Assembly: GCF_009877435.1 (NCBI RefSeq)
Contig: NZ_WXEX01000016.1
Coordinates: 1-60,527 of the forward strand
Direction of reading: 5' to 3'
Source of the DNA: Heliomicrobium gestii
Lineage (GTDB): Bacteria > Bacillota > Desulfitobacteriia > Heliobacteriales > Heliobacteriaceae
Length of the DNA: 60,527 bases
The notes under the pieces are model-generated. The model was not told the origin of the DNA and ran no database searches. It worked only from the letters and a program-made list of their open reading frames with translations. Positions 34,375 to 43,382 of the stretch are shown one piece after another (within the stretch, counting starts at the first letter, position 1; the number at the start of each line of letters is the position of its first letter). The translations under genes were made by a program, and so were the position numbers.

Positions 34375-36861
34375 TTAGCTCCCTTTTTTCCGGTTGCGCG
34401 GGCGAGGCGGTTCCACGGTGGGATTGAAAAAGGCCAATCCGGGATCCTCGGCAGGCCCTTGGCCCTTCCCCCGACCGCGACCCTTCGCGCCGGCGGAACC
34501 GTTCCCGGCGGCATCGCCGGACTTGCGACCAGACCGGGGCGCTTTGGCTCCCCGAGCGCCCGTTGCCGCGCCAGAGCCGGCTCGCGCCGCCGGAGCGCTT
34601 CCCTTCCCTTTGGCCGGCGAGGCGCCCCGCAGTTCGATGATCACGTCCCGCAAGAGGGCGGCCCGTTCGAATTCCAACTCCTTCGCCGCCTGGCGCATCT
34701 CCCCTTCCAGGTCGGCGATCAGGGCGGCCAGTTGTTCCGGGGCCATCGCGTCGGGCGAAGCCGTCGCTTCCGGTGCGGCGGTTTGATAAGCATCCTCCGG
34801 CGGCAGGCTTTCGGCCACTCGATCGGAAACAACTGTGGGCGAGCTGGCGCCGTTGTAGCCTTCACGGACGCTCCCCGCCCCATCGCCCGCAACGCCGGCG
34901 AGGTATGGGCTTTCCTCGGCGAAGGCAGGTGGCATTCCCGCTGCCTCCGTCCCGGTGTCGGGCCCTTTTTTCCCCGTCCGTTTTTTCAGGAAGGCCGCCG
35001 CCCGGGCCAGGACGCCGCCGCCCGGCGTGGCAGCGCTTTCCTTGCGGTCGCCGCCGGAGATGGTCATCTCGATGACATTGCGCACCGCTTTTTTCACCGT
35101 CTGCGGCGTGATGCCATGGCGCTCGTTGTGGGCGATCTGAATGGCGCGGCGGCGGTTCGTCTCGTCGATGGCCTTTTTCATCGACTTGGTGATGGTGTCG
35201 CCATACATGATCACCGTGCCCTCCACATTGCGGGCCGCCCGGCCCACAGTCTGGATCAGGGAGCGGTCGGACCGGAGGAAGCCTTCCTTGTCGGCGTCGA
35301 GGATGGCCACCAGCCCCACTTCAGGCAGGTCAAGGCCCTCCCGCAGCAGGTTGATGCCGACGAGGACGTCGAACTCGCCCAGGCGCAGGTCCCGGATGAT
35401 CTGCATGCGCTCAATGGCGTCCACGTCAGAGTGCATCCAGCGGACGCGAACGCCCACGTTGCGCAGGTAACTGGTCAGGTCTTCGGCCATCTTCTTCGTC
35501 AGCGTCGTCACCAGGACGCGCTGGTCCTTCTTGACGCGCTGCCGGATCTCGTCAAGGAGGTCGTCGATCTGCCCCTTCACCGGGCGCACGTCGATGACCG
35601 GATCGAGGAGGCCCGTCGGCCGGATGATCTGCTCGACCACCCGTTGACTCCGTTGCATCTCATAATCGGCCGGCGTGGCCGATACATAGACGACCTGGTT
35701 GACCATCTGTTCGAACTCGTCAAACTTGAGAGGGCGGTTGTCCGCCGCCGAAGGCAGGCGGAAGCCGTGTTCAACAAGAGTCGTTTTGCGGGAGCGGTCC
35801 CCCTGGTACATGGCGCCCACCTGGGGGATGGTCACATGGGACTCGTCGATCATGAGCAGGAAGTCCTTCGGAAAGAAGTGCATCAGCGTGTAGGGCGGCT
35901 CGCCGGGCTCGCGGAAGGTCAAGTGCCGCGAGTAGTTTTCGATGCCGGTGCAAAAGCCCATCTCGCGCAGCATCTCGATGTCATAGCGGGTTCGCTGGGC
36001 CAGGCGTTGCGCCTCGACGAGCTTGTCCCGCTCCTTGAACCAGGCGAGGCGCTCCTCCAGTTCAGCTTCAATGTTGGCGATGGTCAGCTCCAGCTTGTCC
36101 CGGTTGGTGACGTAGTGGGTGTTCGGAAAGATGGAGATGTGGTAGCGCTCGCCGTAGATCTCGCCGGTGAGGGTGTCGATCTCGCTGATGCGCTCCAACT
36201 CATCGCCGAAAAACTCCAACCGCACCGCCCGGTCCGAGTAAGAGGCGGGAAAGACCTCGACCACATCGCCGCGCACCCGGAAGGTGCCGCGGGTGAAGTT
36301 GATGTTGTTGCGGCTGTACTGGATGTCGACGAGACGGCGCAAGATGGCGTCGCGGTCGTACAGTTGGCCCTTGCGCAGGGAGATCATCTGATCGAGGTAC
36401 TCCTCCGGCGAACCGAGGCCGTAGATGCAGGAGACTGAGGCGACGATGATCACGTCGCGCCGCTCGATCAAGGCGGCCGTGGCGGCGTGGCGCAGCTTGT
36501 CGATCTCGTCGTTGATCGATGCATCCTTTTCAATATAGGTATCGGAATGAGGCACATAGGCCTCTGGCTGGTAGTAGTCATAGTAGCTGACGAAATACTC
36601 GACAGCGTTGTCCGGGAAAAACTCCTTGAACTCGGCGCAGAGTTGGGCAGCCAGCGTCTTGTTGTGGGCCAACACCAGGGTGGGCCGCTGCACCTTTTCG
36701 ATGACCGAGGCCATGGTGAAGGTCTTGCCCGTCCCCGTCGCACCCAGCAGCGTCTGGTGTTTCATGCCTTTTTCAATGCCCTCGCACAGGCGGGCGATGG
36801 CCTGGGGCTGGTCGCCCTTGGGGGCGAATTCGCTTTTCAGTTGAAACAACCGTTCTTCCAT
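34375..36861 (-). CDS. uvrB: Excinuclease ABC subunit B, extended
   Basis: An 828-residue UvrB, about 160 longer than usual. The core is normal: Walker [13 protein letters not shown], the beta-hairpin [34 protein letters not shown], and helicase motifs through [20 protein letters not shown] low-complexity linker of about 107 residues (about 602-708, Ala/Gly/Pro/Glu-rich) separates the helicase core from the UVR motif ([20 protein letters not shown]). A basic Gly/Ala/Arg/Lys tail of about 82 residues follows. Helicase and UVR parts are as expected for recruiting UvrC. No frameshift is needed to read either extension. Confidence 0.96.
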   Translation of the reverse strand: MEERLFQLKSEFAPKGDQPQAIARLCEGIEKGMKHQTLLGATGTGKTFTMASVIEKVQRPTLVLAHNKTLAAQLCAEFKEFFPDNAVEYFVSYYDYYQPEAYVPHSDTYIEKDASINDEIDKLRHAATAALIERRDVIIVASVSCIYGLGSPEEYLDQMISLRKGQLYDRDAILRRLVDIQYSRNNINFTRGTFRVRGDVVEVFPASYSDRAVRLEFFGDELERISEIDTLTGEIYGERYHISIFPNTHYVTNRDKLELTIANIEAELEERLAWFKERDKLVEAQRLAQRTRYDIEMLREMGFCTGIENYSRHLTFREPGEPPYTLMHFFPKDFLLMIDESHVTIPQVGAMYQGDRSRKTTLVEHGFRLPSAADNRPLKFDEFEQMVNQVVYVSATPADYEMQRSQRVVEQIIRPTGLLDPVIDVRPVKGQIDDLLDEIRQRVKKDQRVLVTTLTKKMAEDLTSYLRNVGVRVRWMHSDVDAIERMQIIRDLRLGEFDVLVGINLLREGLDLPEVGLVAILDADKEGFLRSDRSLIQTVGRAARNVEGTVIMYGDTITKSMKKAIDETNRRRAIQIAHNERHGITPQTVKKAVRNVIEMTISGGDRKESAATPGGGVLARAAAFLKKRTGKKGPDTGTEAAGMPPAFAEESPYLAGVAGDGAGSVREGYNGASSPTVVSDRVAESLPPEDAYQTAAPEATASPDAMAPEQLAALIADLEGEMRQAAKELEFERAALLRDVIIELRGASPAKGKGSAPAARAGSGAATGARGAKAPRSGRKSGDAAGNGSAGAKGRGRGKGQGPAEDPGLAFFNPTVEPPRPRNRKKGS

Positions 36862-36912
36862 GATTCAACCAACCTCCAGTTTCAAAAAGCAGGCATGGCA
36901 AAAAGCGATGCC

Positions 36913-36930
36913 GATATCACAAACGATATC
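36913..36930. promoter_or_regulatory. GATATC dyad in the uvrB leader
   Basis: GATATC-ACAAAC-GATATC is an 18-bp inverted repeat just downstream of the predicted uvrB start of transcription. The position fits an operator. It does not match the Firmicute LexA box. Confidence 0.4.
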
Positions 36931-36939
36931 CAATTTATT

Positions 36940-36948
36940 ATTATATCA
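36940..36948 (-). promoter_or_regulatory. Extended -10 promoter of uvrB
   Basis: On -, TGATATAAT gives a perfect -10 with the extended TGN element. No good -35 is seen. The leader would be about 70 bases. The remainder of the 335-base gap 36862-37196 holds only a 16-bp near-palindrome at 36987-37002 (AAGGCGC/GCGCCTT) and no gene. Confidence 0.45.
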
Positions 36949-37196
36949 GACACCGGCCGCCAGCGACCAACCTTATCCTCCCAGGGAAGGCGCCTGCGCC
37001 TTGGGGAATCGGCGACGGCGAATCTTCTCCCGGCGGGACAGGGGCGGGGCAGGCATCCCTTGAACATGTCGATGGAATATGCAGGATTTGAGGAAAGAAA
37101 GGTGGAATAGGTCTAGCAAGAGCGAGAGCGGCAAGCGCACACCGGATCGCCGCATCAGCCCCATCATATATTCGCTTCCATCAAGGGAGGATTTTC

Positions 37197-37499
37197 GTGA
37201 GCAAAGGCAAACCGAACAACCAAGCAGCAACATCACGAGAGATCGCCGCGACCACGCCCACAACGCCGGCAGAAGCCAAAAAATCGTATGGTCCCGACAA
37301 CCCGAACGAGGATCTGCTCAAGTCGCCTGCCGTGAAACTGGTGGCCATCATCTTCGGCACCGTCGTCTGTTACATTGTCGGGCGCATGGTCCAGGGGGGC
37401 GGTCCCCAGGAAGTCCCCTTGGGCGCCTACGCCGCCGCCACGTTCCTGTCCACGTCCCTCTTTCTCCTCGTCCGTTCGCAGTTGAAGAAAAAGAAGTGA
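37197..37499 (+). CDS. Small two-helix membrane protein, unknown
   Basis: A 100-residue protein without a recognised family. A polar Thr/Ala/Pro-rich N-terminal 45 residues precede two hydrophobic helices (VKLVAIIFGTVVCYIVGRMV and LGAYAAATFLSTSLFLLVRS) and a KKKK end. The GTG start lies six bases after GGGAGG. It is divergent from uvrB and ends before the shared terminator at 37647. Confidence 0.72.
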   Translation: MSKGKPNNQAATSREIAATTPTTPAEAKKSYGPDNPNEDLLKSPAVKLVAIIFGTVVCYIVGRMVQGGGPQEVPLGAYAAATFLSTSLFLLVRSQLKKKK

Positions 37500-37646
37500 T
37501 CCTTTCACCATCATTCGCCGTACGATCGGCTGGGACAAAAAGCGGCAGTTCACGTACCGGCCAGCCGCCCATGGAGCCGGAGGAACACAGGCGGGAAATG
37601 CCCCCAGTTGAAGGCGAAAACAAAGCGCCGGGGCGCGCGAAAAGGT

Positions 37647-37679
37647 AAAGGCAGAAAGCATCACGCTTCCTGCCTTTTT
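37647..37679 (+). terminator. Bidirectional terminator
   Basis: AAAGGCAGAAAGC (37647-37659) pairs with GCTTCCTGCCTTT (37665-37677) with one mismatch, followed by TT. It separates the small membrane protein gene from the convergent secreted-protein gene. The region 37500-37646 holds no convincing gene. Confidence 0.78.
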
Positions 37680-37713
37680 CGTTGCCGGCAAAACCGTTAC
37701 GTATCGTAGCGAT

Positions 37714-38673
37714 TTATTTCGACGTTTTTATGCCTTTGGCCGTTTTCTCCGCCTGTTTTTCCAATTCCTTCATATCGATCGCATTGGACACGTCGGGGAA
37801 CTTGACCGGCATATTCACGTCGTGGGTGCGGACCGTTCCCGTGATGTCGATCGACAGGGTTTTACCCTCTGCGGCGATCCGTTCGCTGCCGTTGAGTTCC
37901 GTCTTGTCTGTCACGTATGTATCGGCGTTGATATAGTAGGTGTACCGGAAGTCCATATCGATCTTCTTCAAGGCCTCATTCATTTCAGCGGGACTGACGC
38001 CCTCCTTGGGTTGAGACAGGGCCATCATTTCCTGCATGTAGCTCTTAAAGCGGGCGTTGTCGATCTGCACAGTCACCACATAGTACCGCTGACCGTCGAT
38101 CCATGTCTCTTCCATGTTCGTCGGCATAAGGCCCATTTTATCCATCATTTCCAGCGCTTTCGCCGGGTTTTGGCTTTGGGTGAGCAGGTTCTCATAGCCT
38201 GCCGGCAGGTTCAACTCCTGCTTGACCCATTGGTTTGACGCAGGATTCTTCGGGGAAGGGAACTGCATGTACATCTGTTTCCCGTCAAAGTAGAACCGGA
38301 AATCCAGGGAACCGGGGGCATTCGGGACGGCCGGCTGACCGGCCAGCTTGGGCATTTCCATGGTCATGTTCATGGCGAACCGGCTGGGCTCGGTGGCGAC
38401 GGCGCCTTGCAGCTTCAGATTGGCCGTCAATGGCGCAGGCGCTTCGGGGATATTGATGGTGGCTTGCAGATCGCCGGACATGAGATAGCTGGTCAGTCGG
38501 GCCGACACCTCTGTCGCCTTTCGGAAGACATCCATGGCGGGGTTGCTGGCAGGCGCTTCGGCGGAAATCGCCGGCGCTTCTTCCGCCGCCTCTCCCATGT
38601 CATCGGCCATGGCCGCGCCGGGAGCGATGAGCAGGCTGAGTCCCAGGATGCCGTTGAGAAGCCATCGTTTCAT
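37714..38673 (-). CDS. Secreted protein, possible LppX/DUF6612-like
   Basis: A 319-residue exported protein. A signal peptide (MKRWLLNGILGLSLLIAPGAAMA, cleavage likely before DDMGE) lacks a lipobox Cys. An acidic Ala/Glu/Pro linker follows, then a domain with curved-beta-sheet character: ATEVSARLTSYLMSGDLQAT, FRFYFDGKQMYMQFP, and FRYTYYINADTYVTDKTELN. This pattern resembles DUF6612 and LolA/LppX-type lipid-carrier folds, but the assignment is tentative. The ATG follows AAAGGAGTG. It is a single gene convergent with the small membrane protein gene. Confidence 0.7.
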   Translation of the reverse strand: MKRWLLNGILGLSLLIAPGAAMADDMGEAAEEAPAISAEAPASNPAMDVFRKATEVSARLTSYLMSGDLQATINIPEAPAPLTANLKLQGAVATEPSRFAMNMTMEMPKLAGQPAVPNAPGSLDFRFYFDGKQMYMQFPSPKNPASNQWVKQELNLPAGYENLLTQSQNPAKALEMMDKMGLMPTNMEETWIDGQRYYVVTVQIDNARFKSYMQEMMALSQPKEGVSPAEMNEALKKIDMDFRYTYYINADTYVTDKTELNGSERIAAEGKTLSIDITGTVRTHDVNMPVKFPDVSNAIDMKELEKQAEKTAKGIKTSK

Positions 38674-38850
38674 TGGCAACACTCCTTTATTATTCAGAAA
38701 AACCATGCGCTGGTTTCAGTTTGCATTCACAAGTGTCAAATGTCAAGGCCGAGCACGGCAGGATTTTGCTTGCTCACGGTGTAACGTCTTCAACACGACG
38801 ATTCTCGTTGCTGATTGCCTGTTGTTACGTGAGTGTGAAGGAGAAACATC

Positions 38851-40248
38851 ATGGCCGCCTCCCTTCCCCTTCCGGTGCGCCTGCTCTTGTCCCTCCTGGC
38901 GATCACCGCCGCTATCCTCCTGGCTGCCTCTTTTTTCAACTATCAGCGCTCCACCGAACTGAAAACAGTGCTGTTGCAAAACAAGGCCGGCGACATCGCC
39001 CAGACCGTAGAGGCGGTGGCGCGCAAGAGTCCGAGTCGCACCCCTGAGGAACTGCAATCGATCATCGCCAATTGGCCCGAAGAGGCCCATCTCTTCGACC
39101 TGACCATATATGACCGCAGTGGCCGGATCATCGCCCATCGTGATCCAGCGCGATTGGGTAAAAAAGCCGATGTGCCAGCGCTGCGCATCATTCAACAGGT
39201 GCTCGAGGAACAGCAGCCTCACTTCCACTACGGGAAGGAAGAAAAAACGCCCTCTCATTTTTCACCTGAGCCGACTGGTTCAACGGAACCCTCCATCCTG
39301 CCCCAACCTTTGCCGTTTACGGCCTTTCTTCCCTTGCACCTAGGGGGCTTTGACGGCGAGGGTGCACGCGCTCCCGGCGAATTCCAGCCGCGGTTTAAGG
39401 TGCTTCAGGTACGACTGCTGGAAAGCGCAGCCGGAGACATCACCAGCGCCGCCTTGGGGCAACTTCTGTTGATCGGTCTCGTTCTGCTGGGCACACTGGT
39501 CGTCGCTTCCTATCTGGTGCAAACGTTGCGCCGTTACTTCGCCCTCGAGGCGCAGGCCATTGAACAGGCCCGTATGGCTTCCCTCGGCCAGGTGGCAACC
39601 TGGGTGGCCCACGAGGTGCGCAATCCCCTGGGCGCCATCAAAGGGCTTCTGCAACTGATCGCGGAAACGATGCAGGAAGGCAAGCCCCATGATCAGACAC
39701 GGCGCTACTGTGAAACAGCCATTCAGGAATCGGAACGACTGGAACGGTTTGTGGGCGACCTTTTGGTTTACAGCCGCTTGCCCCAGCCAACCGTGACGGA
39801 GTGGCCGCTGGCCCTTCTGATCCAAGAGCTCTCCAGCCTGTTGGAACCAGAACTGCGCAGACAGGATGTGTCCATCATTACCCGGATTGATCCAGCTGAC
39901 TTGATCGTCCGAGCCGATCGGGATCAGATGCATCGCCTCTTTCTCAACCTCTTTCAAAACGCCCTGGCAGCAATGCCCGCTGGCGGTGACATCCATGTGC
40001 GCGCGGTTTCGAGCCGCACCGAACAAGGGCTTACGATACAGGTGGAGGATGATGGCAGCGGTCTTCCGCCTGGTGATTGTGAGCGACTCTTTGCGCCTTT
40101 CTTTACGACACGCGAAAAGGGCAGCGGTTTGGGGCTGGCGCTCTGTCGAGATATCATGAACCGGCACGGCGGAACCATTCACGCCGAAAACGCACCAGGC
40201 GGCGGCGCTCGCCTGGTATTGAACCTGCCGAAAAAGGGAGGATCGTAA
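38851..40248 (+). CDS. Membrane sensor histidine kinase (NtrB-like)
   Basis: A 465-residue kinase. A membrane helix at about 8-30 (LLLSLLAITAAILLAASFF), an extracytoplasmic sensor of about 170 residues, and a second helix at about 205-227 (LLLIGLVLLGTLVVASYLV) precede the kinase core. Phospho-acceptor His254 is in WVAHEVRNPLGAIKGLLQL. The ATP-binding domain has LFLNLFQNALAAMP (N box), EDDGSGLP (G1) and FFTTREKGSGLGLALC (F and G2). The ligand is unknown. The stop overlaps the next ATG (TAATG), so it is coupled with the sigma-54 activator it should phosphorylate. Confidence 0.95.
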   Translation: MAASLPLPVRLLLSLLAITAAILLAASFFNYQRSTELKTVLLQNKAGDIAQTVEAVARKSPSRTPEELQSIIANWPEEAHLFDLTIYDRSGRIIAHRDPARLGKKADVPALRIIQQVLEEQQPHFHYGKEEKTPSHFSPEPTGSTEPSILPQPLPFTAFLPLHLGGFDGEGARAPGEFQPRFKVLQVRLLESAAGDITSAALGQLLLIGLVLLGTLVVASYLVQTLRRYFALEAQAIEQARMASLGQVATWVAHEVRNPLGAIKGLLQLIAETMQEGKPHDQTRRYCETAIQESERLERFVGDLLVYSRLPQPTVTEWPLALLIQELSSLLEPELRRQDVSIITRIDPADLIVRADRDQMHRLFLNLFQNALAAMPAGGDIHVRAVSSRTEQGLTIQVEDDGSGLPPGDCERLFAPFFTTREKGSGLGLALCRDIMNRHGGTIHAENAPGGGARLVLNLPKKGGS

Positions 40249-41714
40249 TGGAACAGCCAGCCAAGTTGCTTGTTGTCGACGATGAGGAAGCCATGGCTCT
40301 CTTTCTCTCGGCAGCGCTGGAACGGGCCGGTCACCAGGTGGACAGGGCCGAAGACGGACAGGCGGCATTGGAAAAGATGGAAGCGGCTGAGCGACACAAG
40401 CGCCCCTACGCCCTGGCTCTTGTCGATCTGCAAATGCCCCGTCTCCCCGGCATGGACCTGCTACACCACATCCGTCAACGGTGGCCCCATCTGCCGGTGA
40501 TCATTCTAACGGCCCACGGGTCCATCCCCACCGCCGTAGAAGCCATGAAGCTCGGCGCCGTTGATTTTCTGGTCAAACCGCTGCCCAGTCCTGGCCACCT
40601 GAGAGATGCCGTCAACCGGCACCTGACCCAGTTCACAGCGAGAGACGCGGCAGGCGATACCACGGCAAAAGCCGGATCGGCCTCGCCGACGCAACGACCA
40701 GCGCCTGGAGCCGGCGCCGAAACGCTAGCCCCGGGCCGTTCGATACCTATCAGACCCGAAGATGACCTAATCGCTTGCGACCCCGCCATCTGCGCCGTTT
40801 TGGATCAGGCCCGTCTCGTGGCCGAGACGGACACCACCGTTCTGCTCCTTGGCGAGAGCGGTGTCGGCAAAGAGGTCTTTGCCCGCTTTATCCATCGCCA
40901 TAGCCGCCGCAGCGGCCCCTTCGTGGCCATCAATTGCGCTGCCTTGCCGGCGGCCTTGATCGAAAGTGAACTCTTCGGCCATGAGCGAGGCGCTTTCACC
41001 GGCGCTGCCGGGCAAAAGCTGGGCCGCTTTGAACAGGCCGACGGCGGCACCCTCTTCCTCGACGAGATTGGCGAGTTGGAAAGGCCAATGCAAGCCAAAC
41101 TGCTGCGGGTGCTTCAGGAAAAGCGCTTTGAGCGAGTCGGAGGAACCCGTCCCGTCGTCGCTGACTGCCGCGTGATCACGGCGACCAACCGAGATCTGAG
41201 CGCTGCTGTGCGGGAGCGACAGTTCCGGGCCGATCTCTACTACCGGCTGGCCGTCTTTCCGATCGTGATTCCTCCCCTTCGCCGGCGTCCCGCCGATATC
41301 TTGCCGCTGGCCTCCCACTTTCTCACCCGTTTCGCCAGCAAAAACGGACGGGACCTCCCATGCCTGACGACAGATGCCGAGGCGGCGCTGAGGGCACATC
41401 CCTGGCCGGGAAATGTTCGAGAACTGGTCAACGCCATCGAACGAGCACTGATTCTTTGCGCCGGTCATCCGATCAGGCCCGATCACCTGGGGCTCGGTCA
41501 TCTTGAAATGGATGGGCCCGCTGCGATTGAACATGCCCAAAAGGGACTTTTTCCATCGGACGACGGAATCCTCAAGCAACAGGAACGGAACACCATTCTC
41601 CGCGTCCTCGCAGCGAACAATAACAACCGCCAAATGACAGCCCAGCAGTTGGGCATCAGCGTCCGCACCCTCCGGAACAAACTCAAAGAATACCGACTCC
41701 AGCCGGAGGACTGA
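40248..41714 (+). CDS. NtrC-family sigma-54 response regulator
   Basis: A 488-residue enhancer-binding protein. The receiver domain has acidic pocket D11/D12 and phospho-acceptor Asp60 (LVDLQMPRLPG). A linker of about 50 residues leads to an AAA+ domain with Walker A GESGVGKE (202-209), the sigma-54 contact loop GAFTGA (248-253), Walker B GGTLFLDEIGEL and RADLYYRLAVF. A Fis-type helix-turn-helix ends the protein (MTAQQLGISVRTLRNKLKEY). With the upstream kinase it forms a two-component pair. Its obvious target is the -24/-12 promoter 130 bases downstream of its stop. Confidence 0.96.
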   Translation: MEQPAKLLVVDDEEAMALFLSAALERAGHQVDRAEDGQAALEKMEAAERHKRPYALALVDLQMPRLPGMDLLHHIRQRWPHLPVIILTAHGSIPTAVEAMKLGAVDFLVKPLPSPGHLRDAVNRHLTQFTARDAAGDTTAKAGSASPTQRPAPGAGAETLAPGRSIPIRPEDDLIACDPAICAVLDQARLVAETDTTVLLLGESGVGKEVFARFIHRHSRRSGPFVAINCAALPAALIESELFGHERGAFTGAAGQKLGRFEQADGGTLFLDEIGELERPMQAKLLRVLQEKRFERVGGTRPVVADCRVITATNRDLSAAVRERQFRADLYYRLAVFPIVIPPLRRRPADILPLASHFLTRFASKNGRDLPCLTTDAEAALRAHPWPGNVRELVNAIERALILCAGHPIRPDHLGLGHLEMDGPAAIEHAQKGLFPSDDGILKQQERNTILRVLAANNNNRQMTAQQLGISVRTLRNKLKEYRLQPED

Positions 41715-41763
41715 TCCCGAGCAGCCGGACCGTGTCTTTCGCAGCGGCATATTTTTCTCCCAT

Positions 41764-41787
41764 CGTCGGCAAAAATTTCCCCCGACG
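41764..41787. promoter_or_regulatory. Dyad 1 upstream of the sigma-54 promoter (possible enhancer)
   Basis: CGTCGG (41764-41769) and CCGACG (41782-41787) form a perfect inverted repeat with a 12-base spacer. Its centre lies about 95 bases before the predicted transcription start, where NtrC-type activators bind. Confidence 0.5.
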
Positions 41788-41794
41788 CAACGTC

Positions 41795-41806
41795 TTTTCC
41801 GGAAAA
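41795..41806. promoter_or_regulatory. Dyad 2 upstream of the sigma-54 promoter (possible enhancer)
   Basis: TTTTCCGGAAAA is a perfect 12-bp palindrome centred about 70 bases before the predicted transcription start. With dyad 1 it could hold a regulator oligomer. Confidence 0.45.
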
Positions 41807-41817
41807 ACAACGCCCAC

Positions 41818-41841
41818 ACCGCCCTTAGGGCGGTTTTTTTT
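41818..41841 (+). terminator. Terminator of the kinase-regulator operon
   Basis: ACCGCCC and GGGCGGT with a TTA loop are followed by eight T. It isolates the two-component genes from the sigma-54 promoter, which starts two bases later. Confidence 0.92.
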
Positions 41842-41842
41842 G

Positions 41843-41859
41843 TTGGCACGCTTTTTGCA
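41843..41859 (+). promoter_or_regulatory. Sigma-54 (-24/-12) promoter
   Basis: TTGGCACGCTTTTTGCA matches the consensus TTGGCACRNNNNTTGCW, with ten bases between the invariant GG and GC. Transcription should start near 41870, leaving a leader of about 30 bases before the ATG at 41900. It lies directly behind a gene for a sigma-54 activator. Confidence 0.93.
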
Positions 41860-41899
41860 TGAGATAAAGGGCAAAGGCGATACAAAGGAGGCATGTCCC

Positions 41900-42748
41900 A
41901 TGAAACACCAATCTCTTCTACACCCATCACGCCGATTGACCCTGGTCCGGTGGCTCTCGTTGCTCTTTTTCGTTGGACTCACATCCTACCTCGGCATCCG
42001 CCATCAGATCGTCGGCGGCGGTCCCCAAGGGGCGGCGCCTCTGGACACCTTTTGCGTCTTCGGCGGTGTCGAAACCCTCTGGACCTACGTCACGACAGGC
42101 AAGTTTCTCGCCAAAACAAACATGGCAAACCTTGTCCTACTCGCTGCGTCTCTTGTCCTTGTCATCGTCGCCGGAGCCGGTTTTTGCGGCTGGATCTGCC
42201 CCCTCGGCGCCCTCCAGGAATGGCTCGGCAAACTTGGCAAAAGGCTCTTCGGAAACAGCCTGACCGTCCCTCCCGCCATCGATCGCTCGTTGCGCTCCCT
42301 TCGCTTTCTCTTTCTCGCCCTTATCCTCTACAGGACCGTCCTGGACAACAAACTCTGGTTTGAAACCTATGACCCCTTCAAGGTGATCTTCCACTTTAAT
42401 TTTGAAACGACCACATCTGTCGTCATACTGGCGCTTTTCATCGCCCTTTCCCTGCCCATCGAGCGCAGCTGGTGCCGCTACCTCTGCCCCCTCTCGGCTG
42501 TCTACAGCCTGCTCAGCCCCTTGAGTCTCTTCAAACTCAAGCGGCGACCCTCAGCCTGTATCGACTGCGGCATCTGCACCCGCGCCTGCCCGGTAGGCAT
42601 CGATGTGCAACATTGCGGAACCATCCCTGACGGACAATGTATCAAGTGCCTGCAATGCATGGAAGCCTGCCCGAAACCGGACGCCCTGGTACTGGAAACA
42701 GGAAAGCCCCCTTCGGCCCCTGCCGTTCCCCCGGCATTGCCCCGCTGA
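41900..42748 (+). CDS. NapH/YccM-like membrane polyferredoxin
   Basis: A 282-residue membrane iron-sulfur protein. About four to five membrane helices carry two inner-face CxxxCP motifs (CGWICPLGALQEW and CRYLCPLSAVY). Two ferredoxin-type [4Fe-4S] sites follow at the C terminus (CIDCGICTRACPVGID and CIKCLQCMEACPKPDA). The NapH/NosR/YccM group passes electrons between the quinone pool and periplasmic or cytoplasmic partners; the partner here is unknown. The ATG follows AAAGGAGG by eight bases. First gene under the sigma-54 promoter. Confidence 0.93.
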   Translation: MKHQSLLHPSRRLTLVRWLSLLFFVGLTSYLGIRHQIVGGGPQGAAPLDTFCVFGGVETLWTYVTTGKFLAKTNMANLVLLAASLVLVIVAGAGFCGWICPLGALQEWLGKLGKRLFGNSLTVPPAIDRSLRSLRFLFLALILYRTVLDNKLWFETYDPFKVIFHFNFETTTSVVILALFIALSLPIERSWCRYLCPLSAVYSLLSPLSLFKLKRRPSACIDCGICTRACPVGIDVQHCGTIPDGQCIKCLQCMEACPKPDALVLETGKPPSAPAVPPALPR

Positions 42749-42787
42749 ACCTCACGTCCAGTGACGCTTATTCATCAGGGAGGGATA

Positions 42788-43108
42788 ATGGTGCGAATCA
42801 AACCTCTTCACTACGGATTTTTGGTGCTCCTCCTCTTCTGGGCCGTCATCGGCGGCGCCATGGCCAGCAACCACTGGATCACCAAACAGGCGCTGCCCCC
42901 AGTCGGAACAGTGACCTCCCTCGAAGAGATCAAAGGTTGGATGACATTGGAGCAGATTGGCGAAACCCTTTCGCTGCCAACACAAGAGGTAATCCGTCGC
43001 TTCGGTCTGGACCCGGAAACTGATCCGAAAAGGAAACTGAAGGACCTCGCGGCCGAACAGGGCAAGACGCCGGATCAACTGAAAGAAGGCCTGATTGACC
43101 ACAAATAA
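42788..43108 (+). CDS. Small membrane-anchored protein of the polyferredoxin operon
   Basis: A 106-residue protein with one N-terminal membrane helix (GFLVLLLFWAVIGGAMAS). The soluble part has two similar helical units of about 25 residues: MTLEQIGETLSLPTQEVIRR and KLKDLAAEQGKTPDQLKEGL. Such units accompany redox membrane proteins in other anaerobes, but I cannot name the family. The ATG lies behind GGGAGGG, 39 bases after the polyferredoxin gene, so co-transcription is likely. Confidence 0.82.
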   Translation: MVRIKPLHYGFLVLLLFWAVIGGAMASNHWITKQALPPVGTVTSLEEIKGWMTLEQIGETLSLPTQEVIRRFGLDPETDPKRKLKDLAAEQGKTPDQLKEGLIDHK

Positions 43109-43153
43109 ACCCGTGGTTTCGCGCATACTACCTCCTGCAAAGGAGTGGTGCCC

Positions 43154-43366
43154 ATGACGCACAGCGATGTAACGGACAGCTTTCCGTCGCCGACCCATCC
43201 CCTGCGTTTTTCCCAACCCGGACGAGAGGGCGCCAGTCAAGCGCTGCCTCCCGACGAAGAAGGCCAGATCACCCAGGTGAGCGGCGGCGGGGAGATGCAG
43301 TCCTGGGGCGACTTTGCCCTGCAGAAGGAACTGCACCGGCACGGCGACGACGATCCGTTGGCATGA
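43154..43366 (+). CDS. Small acidic soluble protein, unknown
   Basis: A 70-residue polar protein with no recognised domain, no Cys and no membrane helix. Pro/Ser/Gly-rich first half, acidic end (HRHGDDDPLA). The ATG at 43154 is eight bases after AAAGGAG; a GTG at 43145 sits too close to that site. It is the third gene between the sigma-54 promoter and the terminator at 43383, so it probably belongs to that operon. Confidence 0.65.
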   Translation: MTHSDVTDSFPSPTHPLRFSQPGREGASQALPPDEEGQITQVSGGGEMQSWGDFALQKELHRHGDDDPLA

Positions 43367-43382
43367 TCCCCTCTACGAACGG

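Noticed and set aside
34075-36438. 787-codon + frame opposite uvrB
   Set aside because: Antisense shadow. UvrB motifs on the other strand are complete and the + product matches nothing.
36844-36856. LexA-like GAAC-N4-GTTT at uvrB codons 3-7
   Set aside because: It lies inside the coding sequence (EERLF codons) and has a mismatch in the right half-site.
37570-37648. 25-codon ORF starting MEPEEHRREM
   Set aside because: Very short, no ribosome binding site, and lies between a gene and its terminator.
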